Shown here in pieces: positions 1 through 64,000 of a stretch of 64,000 nt of DNA. Origin of the DNA: Amorphochlora amoebiformis (Eukaryota; Cercozoa; Chlorarachniophyceae); assembly GCA_054601695.1 (NCBI GenBank), contig BAAHQB010000375.1:1-64000 (forward strand), written 5' to 3'. Both the position numbers and the translations under genes were made by a program. The notes under the pieces are model-generated. The model ran no database searches and was not told where the DNA came from. It was given only the letters and a program-made list of their open reading frames with translations. Every line of letters begins with the position of its first letter. The stretch's first letter is position 1.

Positions 1-115
1 AGTATGTATGCAGTTTTGTAGTTTATTCGAGTAATAGACCTATTATTAGAGTATGTATGCACTTTTGTAGTTTATTCGAGTAATAGACCTATTATTAGAG
101 TATGTATGCACTTTA
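1..115. repeat. 49-bp tandem repeat, about 2.3 copies
   Basis: The unit begins AGTATGTATGCA and ends ACCTATTATTAG. It lies in the intron before the first visible exon of gene A. Confidence 0.85.
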
Positions 116-159
116 TTCGAGTAATAGTAGAAAAATTCGCATATTAAAACAAAAAACAG

Positions 160-17186
<17,027 letters not shown>

Positions 17187-17855
17187 CCACCTAATCATGG
17201 TCACTCCCAAGTGTGAACGAGAAACCTTGATTCTGCCTTCGACGTAGTGAATTCGTAAACTCATAAATTTACATTAACATATCCTAGATGTAATCTAGTT
17301 AATGGGATAGTAAGTTACACTGACCAATCAGGTTGCAAATTTTTCGGATCTAGTCTAGTTTGTGCACATGGCTGGTTTGTCTGATAAAGCTACGAGAGTT
17401 AGTCTAGTTAGTGATCGTAGTATTAACGGTAATACTGACCTAGCTGACCAGGAGCTCCTAGAGCTCTAGCATCTAAACAGGTCTCTAGGCATTCCAGGCC
17501 CGTCTAGTGTCTACTAGGTCTAGAGCGACTGGTACTAGTGTTATTGACAGTGTCTAGACTGGAGCATGGAGCTACGTCTACCGTAGGTCTACTACTAGTA
17601 CTAGTCTAGTCTAGTAGTACTAGAATACATGTACTAGATGTCACTGAGTCTAGAGCCTCTAGAGCCTGGTCCATGATCCGTCTAATGATTAACATATGAT
17701 TGTGTTTTATACTTTATAGTATGAGACAAATTATATATCTAGATGTCTATGAGACGATAGTATTCAAAGATTATAACTTCTCCGAAACGATAGTGGCCCA
17801 CTGCTAGCATTATTAGAAAAGCTCATTTTAAAAAAAATATAACTTCTTGAGTTAC
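17187..17855. other. Convergent intergenic gap A/B, CTAG-rich
   Basis: No gene is visible. From about 17280 to 17755 the tetranucleotide CTAG occurs roughly twenty times, often as TCTAG or ACTAG and partly in runs (around 17590-17640). One or two would be expected by chance. The segment presumably contains the 3' UTRs of both genes. Confidence 0.75.
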
Positions 17856-24087
<6,232 letters not shown>

Positions 24088-24318
24088 TCTTCCAGGAGGT
24101 TCGCCTCTTGAACACAAGTCTATTTATAGAGACTCTAGATTCGATGTCCACGTAGACAACAGGTATATATTAGTTATGGCAGTTTTGCCTAAGCTAAGCA
24201 AAGTTGTTTTTGCGTCCTAGCCATCCTGTTTGTGAACAAATATTCCGTCCAAAAAACCGGGTCTACAGTTCTCTACATCCTTCCGACTCGCCTGTTTCGC
24301 TTGTTGTTGCAAGCGAAG
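24088..24318. promoter_or_regulatory. Putative bidirectional promoter of genes B and C
   Basis: The 231 bp between the two opposed start codons has ordinary base composition and no TA array. It holds a TATTTATAG stretch near 24120 that could act as a TATA-like element in either direction. The assignment rests on the head-to-head layout, not on a recognised motif. Confidence 0.5.
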
Positions 24319-25449
24319 ATGTCCCCTCCACCTGTTATGCAGGCATTCTGGAATACTAATAACAGAGCTGAGTAAGAATTCCTTGTAATAATTCCATGAC
24401 AATTCGAAAAATCCGAAGAAAACACGTTAAACATGGTTCTTTCTCAGCCTGCTCATCGGCATCATTCTGAAAGCCTGCGGCGTGGCGATAGCACTCGTTC
24501 TTTGGATGTGGCTGAGCACCCGACGAAGCGCAGGCAAATTGGCTGGCTCCATCCGGAAGCCCACGCAATATCCCAGCCTTCCAAAGACATCTATCGCGCG
24601 CAGGATCGCCAGGTTCTTGAGGTTTTACCTCTGGCTGAACTACGGAGCGTGTATTTATGAAGGAGTCACCGTCCTCTCGGCTGACCGACCCCAGCTCAAG
24701 ACTGGCTTCCTGATCGTCCTTGTCAGCATTGTCGCCTTGGTTCGCTCAGTGCTCTTCACTCCGTTCGATTTTCTTCCCGAACTCGCAGCCGTAGGTGTTG
24801 TTGCGCTCGTACACACCGAGCTTTTGATGGAGTCTGACGGAGAGGGAAGCGTTCTCATGATGTGGGTCAACTTTATGATTCTCAAGTCTTCTCTCTACCT
24901 CGGGTTTGTCTACGTTCTCGTCAATATTGCCGTCCATGACACAGTCCGTGAGATGTTCTGTGCAATAAACCACGTTGTCTCGACGACTCTCATCAAGCGA
25001 ATTACCTTCAATCCCCTCGGATGGCGAAAAAGCAAGACATTCAAGCAGGCTATAGTCATTGTTGCGTCCACGTTCCTGATGTTCAAGTGGCAGGAGCTGA
25101 GGATGCGGCCGTGGACGAATACCTACAAGGCTGATCCTCGGTACCGAACACTTCACAATGGTTGTTTCCTATCGGTCTGATGTGGTCGAAACGTAGGTAC
25201 TTGCCGATTATGGCGATGATGGACGGCTCGTCGTATTCTGAGGAAGAGCATGCTCGGCAGTATTACATATCTCAGGTCCCCTTGATTCAGGAGTCGATTC
25301 GAAAGAACTTCATTCTTCATCCGTAATGCACGTAACATTGACCACCGTAACTGCTACCTCTGGTTGTCTTCTATAGACTCCAGTCTATATTCAGTCTGTC
25401 TGTTCTATTGTGTAGCTGTTCTTATACTCACACAAGTATATGTGTGTAA

Positions 25450-25484
<35 letters not shown>

Positions 25485-25525
25485 ATATAAATATATATAT
25501 TATATATATATATATATATATGTAC

Positions 25526-25557
<32 letters not shown>

Positions 25558-25940
25558 TTATGTATATAAATACATATGTATACATATAGTATGCATAAAT
25601 ATATATATATATATATATAAATGTATCTGTACATATGTGTGTGTGTATTTTCCTTAGTTTTGCAGTCTAAAACTAAATCTACATACAGGTACTTCTCGCA
25701 TACAGCTGTCTGGAGAGGAATTCGACTTCAAGACCTCTACACAGAAAGAATCAAGACGTTTGCTTCGCAGAGGGATGAGGCAGGAGCCACAGGTATGCAT
25801 TGTAACATTGTTACAATAGAAAATATAATCATGAATGATCGTTCGTTCGATTGGTATATGCGTGTTTATGTATGTTGGGTGTGTATCTCCTGGTGAAGTA
25901 TTACATGTATACAAAATGTGTGTGTGTACAATGAATGAAT

Positions 25941-25977
<37 letters not shown>

Positions 25978-25983
25978 AAATAT

Positions 25984-26014
<31 letters not shown>

Positions 26015-26145
26015 TTGTCAGGCTACCAGATTGAGAAGGATAAGTGCAAGATGCTCGAGTTTTTTGATTCCAACGGGTTCCGGATTCCGAAGGTCTTTTT
26101 AATAAATAATATATATATATATGTGTGTGTATATACATATTATTT

Positions 26146-26186
<41 letters not shown>

Positions 26187-26428
26187 CATGTGTGTGTATA
26201 TGTATGTTTTATATAGTGTATGTATGTATGATATTATATATATATATATATATATACATTTTTATTTATATATATACATATATATGTGTTTTTATATGTA
26301 TATATATGTATATAGATATATGTATAGATGGTGTTCATGTATGCGTGTTTTGTGTCACGATTGTGTGTGATATGTATAGGTATGTTTCACATGCATATAC
26401 GTATGATGTTTACACACATAATGTGTAC

Positions 26429-26463
<35 letters not shown>

Positions 26464-27069
26464 AAAATATATTATATAATTGTTTAATATTCTGAACACA
26501 TATCATTTATATTAAATATATATATATATATATATATATTCCACGTCCAGATGCTAGGGGTTTATCGCGACAAGTCTCAACTTATCCAGAGGCTAAAAGA
26601 GCTCAAGAATGAAGGGAATTCAATCCAATTCCCAATCTTCTTAAAGTCCTGCCACCTAACGCAGGTGTAAATGCTAACCTCACAGGAAATCCCCTACTTG
26701 GTATACGAGTACACAAGAAACTCACATCTGTATCTACTTTCGCGTTCCAATCACACAATGCAAAAATTTGCGCACATATTTCGCACAATATTCATATTCC
26801 TTATCTCAAAATCAGGGAAGTAATGAAGGGACTATCCCTCTGAGGAGCAGCGCCTTAACAGGCTTGGACTACCCCGAAAGCCCTCTACGGCAATGGATTG
26901 ACGAAAAATGGGAACAACGTGGATCAGATGAAAATCGACCTTGGACCAAATATATCAACCCGCTACTGAAGATGCTGGAGCCTGGGGTACCGATATAGTG
27001 ATAACTAGTTGTGATAGTGCTTTGTTTTGATGTGTGTGGAATGTGCTTGGATGTGGGTAAATGGTGATG

Positions 27070-27152
<83 letters not shown>

Positions 27153-27507
27153 CATATATTGTATATATATATATATATATATACATACATAAATAAAAGT
27201 ATATTTTCAATACTCACCGTTCATTAATATATAATATATACTATATACATACATATATATCTATATATATATATATATATATATCAGGTAGCAATTCAGA
27301 GCTCATTCTCAGGCTTGCCGATTTCTCCCGAGGACTCCCCACTAGAGGTCAAGGTTGAAGTCGTGTGGGGCCGCGCTTACTTGGGGCTCTTTAGTGATTA
27401 TCATGACGTCGTGGCACTTAGGTGCTATTTACTGCATATCTTTCTTAAAATTGTGAGAACGCATATTTATTTATGTAAATGTATAATATTGTACATGTAT
27501 ATATGTG

Positions 27508-27546
<39 letters not shown>

Positions 27547-27593
27547 GATAATTGTATGAGTTGTTATATTAATATATCGTATGTCTCATATAT

Positions 27594-27626
<33 letters not shown>

Positions 27627-28247
27627 GTATTTATATGCACATATCATAAAATATATACTACATATACAAAACATTACTCTACTCCCTACACATACACACC
27701 ACACACACAAAACACACACCCACCCCACAGAAGCGATGAATTCCAATACATCGACCGTACCGAGGATGGCTTCGCATTCTGGACCTACAAAGCCGACAGC
27801 GACAGACGACTCCAATGGCTCACCAACGGCGAACATAATTACATGAATCCCGTCTGGCAGCTCGCCGAACGCGCAGCTATCGCCATAGGGATCGATGAGG
27901 TTCGTGTCGACATCTTCATCAACCCCCTCAAGCCCGACGAGCCGGAAATAAACGAGATTTCGCTCAGCAGTGGACATAACTACTTCTTTCATGCCCCTTT
28001 CCTCGCCAAGGCATGGTCTGGGCCCCTCCTCGCTCTCAAGAGGCGTAGAAATAGGATGCATTTTACGACGCCAAAGGAAAATAGGCCCGGATTCTGGGCA
28101 GTTCCGAGGGTGAAAAACTTAGGGGAAGAGGTTTGGGAGCAGAATCTAAGCGTTTGGCCGGTGAAGTCAGGAGATAACTTGAACTCTGACCGGGACAGTG
28201 CGCTGGATGTTGTCGTGGGAAGTGCAAGTATTGCGGATACATCCTAG
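24319..28247 (+). CDS. Gene C: multi-pass membrane region fused to TupA-like ATP-grasp, complete
   Basis: Exons: 24319-24371, 24448-25140, 25197-25322, 25689-25792, 26022-26092, 26551-26664, 26816-26986, 27288-27421, 27731-28247. They total 1983 nt, 660 aa, in phase from ATG to TAG. The start was chosen because exon 1 ([11 protein letters not shown]...) ends at a GTAAGA donor in phase 2 and exon 2 opens in phase 2. Residues about 18-250 hold five or six hydrophobic segments (for example [18 protein letters not shown] and [12 protein letters not shown]), ending RPWTNTYK. The C-terminal half contains [31 protein letters not shown], and VRVDIFINP followed by [15 protein letters not shown], as expected for a TupA-like ATP-grasp carboxylate-amine or -thiol ligase fold. 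The membrane part resembles no family I can name; a membrane-tied ligase acting on a polysaccharide or lipid precursor is inference. It is divergent from B; introns range from 56 bp to several hundred. Confidence 0.86.
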
Positions 28248-28884
28248 CATTATGTATCTAGGATATCATTATATAGTATTAATTCTAGTAATTGTCGTGC
28301 AGTCAGTGTACATGTAAACTAGAGACTTAGGTGAAGTTAAATGTTAATTAAAATTAAAAATTTTAAGCGAAGTTCTAGGCCACATTCTGAGGCTAAATCA
28401 TAAATTAATGTATCAGTGCCACGGTATATATCTAGTACACCAAACTCTAGACTACACATGATATTTCTATTTACTAGATTTATCACTTGGCCCGTGACAT
28501 CCATTGAGATAGATTCTAGCTAGAGATTATAGTCTCACTGTACTTGTACAGTACTGTAGCTACGTACGAGTATAGTTCCTTCAGTTTCTGCATAATGATG
28601 AACACAACACAGCAAAACATAGAGTTGTACAAGAATAGTAGTTGTACTTGTATCGACAGACTTATAAAAGAGATACATAACCGTGCATGATAACTCGAGG
28701 ACATTAGAATTAGATATTGGCGCGTATTTCCTAGTTCTAGTTTTTGATGGTCGCGCTAGCTCACGGCGATCTAGAATCATTGGCTTTAACGACCATTTCG
28801 AAGCTCCAGAAGCTTCTTTGCCTCTGCGTGGGTAGGGTAATGGATGCTCCGGCTAATTATATATATATATATATTTTAATATAT

Positions 28885-28972
<88 letters not shown>

Positions 28973-29036
28973 GTGTATATATATGTACATATATATATGT
29001 ATATGTATGTATATTATATATGTATGTATGTATATG

Positions 29037-29106
<70 letters not shown>

Positions 29107-29344
29107 GTAAATTATACATGTTCATGGACATATTAATACATACATCATATATATATATATATATATTGTTTATATATATATGTATATATAAGTATACATT
29201 ATATATATATATATAATATAATACTATATTATATACATATATATATTATATATATATATATATGTGTATATAAAATATTAGGTATAACAGTGGACATAAT
29301 ATATATATATATATATACATATCTGTACAAATATATACAAATAC

Positions 29345-29416
<72 letters not shown>

Positions 29417-29553
29417 TCAGCATAATTTTCACCAACAAAATTGCATGCTTTATATATTTAATCAGAATAATACACCAGTAAAACATACGCCTTTTTCCAA
29501 TATAAATTATTCTTGTTAAAACTCTTAAAATGTATGTTTTTTTCAAATTTAAA
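28248..29553. other. Convergent intergenic gap C/D, CTAG-rich then TA repeats
   Basis: 28250-28800 is non-repetitive, AT-moderate DNA with about ten CTAG motifs, like the A/B gap. A GC-richer patch at 28745-28858 (ending near GATGCTCCGGCTAATT) is unexplained; I found no convincing exon. From 28860 to 29440 the sequence is mostly (TA)n. No gene seen. Confidence 0.6.
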
Positions 29554-39808
<10,255 letters not shown>

Positions 39809-39826
39809 ATTTAGGATGCGTATGTG

Positions 39827-39877
<51 letters not shown>

Positions 39878-39930
39878 TGTAAATATGTATGAATATATAC
39901 ATTCCTATATACATACATATGAATTTCTTT

Positions 39931-39970
<40 letters not shown>

Positions 39971-40007
39971 CTATATATATGTACATATTATATAAATACA
40001 TATGTAT

Positions 40008-40053
<46 letters not shown>

Positions 40054-40067
40054 CTATATATATGTAC

Positions 40068-40149
<82 letters not shown>

Positions 40150-40268
40150 AAATATTATAAATAAACAGATCATATTATATATATATATATATACATATAC
40201 ATCTTTATACATATATATAAATACATATACATGTATATATAAATATTTACATATATATATATTATGTG

Positions 40269-40317
<49 letters not shown>

Positions 40318-40536
40318 ATATAAATATATATATATATACATTATTATGCATATTCCTCTCACCCTCTCTGCCCAACCGTATATCGTTCTCCCGATCTTCC
40401 CCCCCCTCCTTCTCCAACCCGAGAACATTCTCAGAACTTTCACCGCGAAAAACTTCAGAATTCTGTTTCGGAAATTTCTCAGAGTTTTCTTTCGGAAATT
40501 TCTCAGAATTTTCTTTCGGAAATTTCTCAGAATGGT
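39809..40536. other. Gap between genes F and D, with a 24-bp tandem repeat
   Basis: 39832-40345 is (TA)n-rich. 40350-40536 is GC-richer and contains three copies of a 24-bp unit (TTTCGGAAATTTCTCAGAA core, 40476-40530). The minus frame reads SEKFPKEN repeatedly, but it lies downstream of the F stop codon in another frame, so it is treated as 3' UTR or spacer. Confidence 0.5.
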
Positions 40537-49838
<9,302 letters not shown>

Positions 49839-50116
49839 GCCTTATGGTGGCCCAAAAAATCGGGAAAATCACACAAATCCAGCAGGTTTTATTCTCAGAT
49901 CTTATCCCTTTTCAAATATTCGCGATTTCATACCTTCTTCTACCAGAACGACCTTCAAACCTCTCCAAGCCCCCTTCGCTTGGAACCCGTGTGTGATATA
50001 GGGACAAGTCACAGCACATGCGTGACAGTTACAAAATGTCACAGATATCTATCGTGACGTTTCAATGAGTCACGCAGAAATGACGACTAACTCCGAACGA
50101 GCTTGAAGAGGCAAGA
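49839..50116. promoter_or_regulatory. Putative bidirectional promoter of genes F and E with TGAC/GTCA cluster
   Basis: This gap lies between the tentative start of F and the start of E. From 50007 to 50086 six TGAC/GTCA cores occur in 80 bp: near 50009, 50022, 50039, 50054 (GTGACG), 50067 (GAGTCACG) and 50081 (TGACGA). They resemble bZIP (CRE/AP-1 type) sites and stand in both orientations. Regulation by a bZIP factor is inference. Confidence 0.45.
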
Positions 50117-63761
<13,645 letters not shown>

Positions 63762-63774
63762 GTATACGTTATAC

Positions 63775-63809
<35 letters not shown>

Positions 63810-63810
63810 C

Positions 63811-63835
63811 ACTATATATACGACTTTGACACTAT
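63811..63835 (+). repeat. Copy of the end of gene E exon 63717-63761
   Basis: ACGACTTTGACACTATGG repeats the exon tail (ACGACTTTGATGCTATGG) after a (TA)n spacer. Confidence 0.85.
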
Positions 63836-63925
63836 GGGACTATGTATTATATAAAAATGTATATAAGAATATATAAGTATATATATATATATAATATAAT
63901 ATATATATATAATATAATATATATA

Positions 63926-63990
<65 letters not shown>

Positions 63991-64000
63991 TTTTGTGTAT

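Noticed and set aside
26603-26788. Minus-strand frame of 61 aa
   Set aside because: Antisense to gene C exon 26551-26664 and its intron.

Overview
A eukaryotic nuclear window. Long (TA)n microsatellites and vertebrate-type TTAGGG/CCCTAA repeats dominate it, with small islands of ordinary base composition. Most of these islands are short exons (19-120 nt) with GT-AG borders, a few GC-AG. Almost every long open frame in the window is only translated microsatellite, so the real genes had to be assembled exon by exon. I found six split genes. In all six the listed coding exons keep reading frame from end to end, although two first exons (B, F) and one start (D) are tentative. The lineage cannot be fixed from sequence alone. 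TTAGGG telomeric repeats, intron-dense genes, a ciliary-type CTFKPQI motif and a TupA-like ATP-grasp suggest a unicellular eukaryote such as an alga or flagellate.

Layout. (A) 160-17186 (+), 5' end outside the window: a degenerate protein kinase with a long Ser/Pro/Arg-rich tail, 28 coding exons. (B) 24087-17856 (-) and (C) 24319-28247 (+): head-to-head paralogues with start codons about 230 bp apart. Each has an N-terminal multi-pass membrane region joined to a C-terminal TupA-like ATP-grasp region, with nearly all introns at the same positions. (D) 39808-29554 (-): a METTL13/EEF1AKMT4-like methyltransferase of about 264 aa. (F) 49838-40537 (-): a protein of unknown function with a CTFKPQI motif. 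(E) 50117 to beyond the right edge (+): a long coiled-coil protein whose N-terminus recalls golgins. F and E are also head-to-head, with about 280 bp between start codons. A/B and C/D converge, and both convergent gaps hold CTAG-rich DNA.

Three structural themes recur. First, TTAGGG/CCCTAA arrays sit at intron ends and in several cases supply the splice donor (GTTAGG) or acceptor (CCCTAG). Second, short pieces of exons with the adjoining splice site are copied one to seven times into the neighbouring TA-rich intron; this is seen in at least five of the six genes. Third, the (TA)n tracts make up most intron length. Other features are a pair of related SINE-like insertions (one with good tRNA-type A and B boxes), a near-identical 0.75 kb duplication flanking about 370 bp of T-rich DNA, a 29-bp minisatellite, and a telomeric array whose strands switch twice.

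The proteins do not form an obvious pathway. They look like unrelated housekeeping or cell-structure genes in an unusually repeat-loaded neighbourhood.
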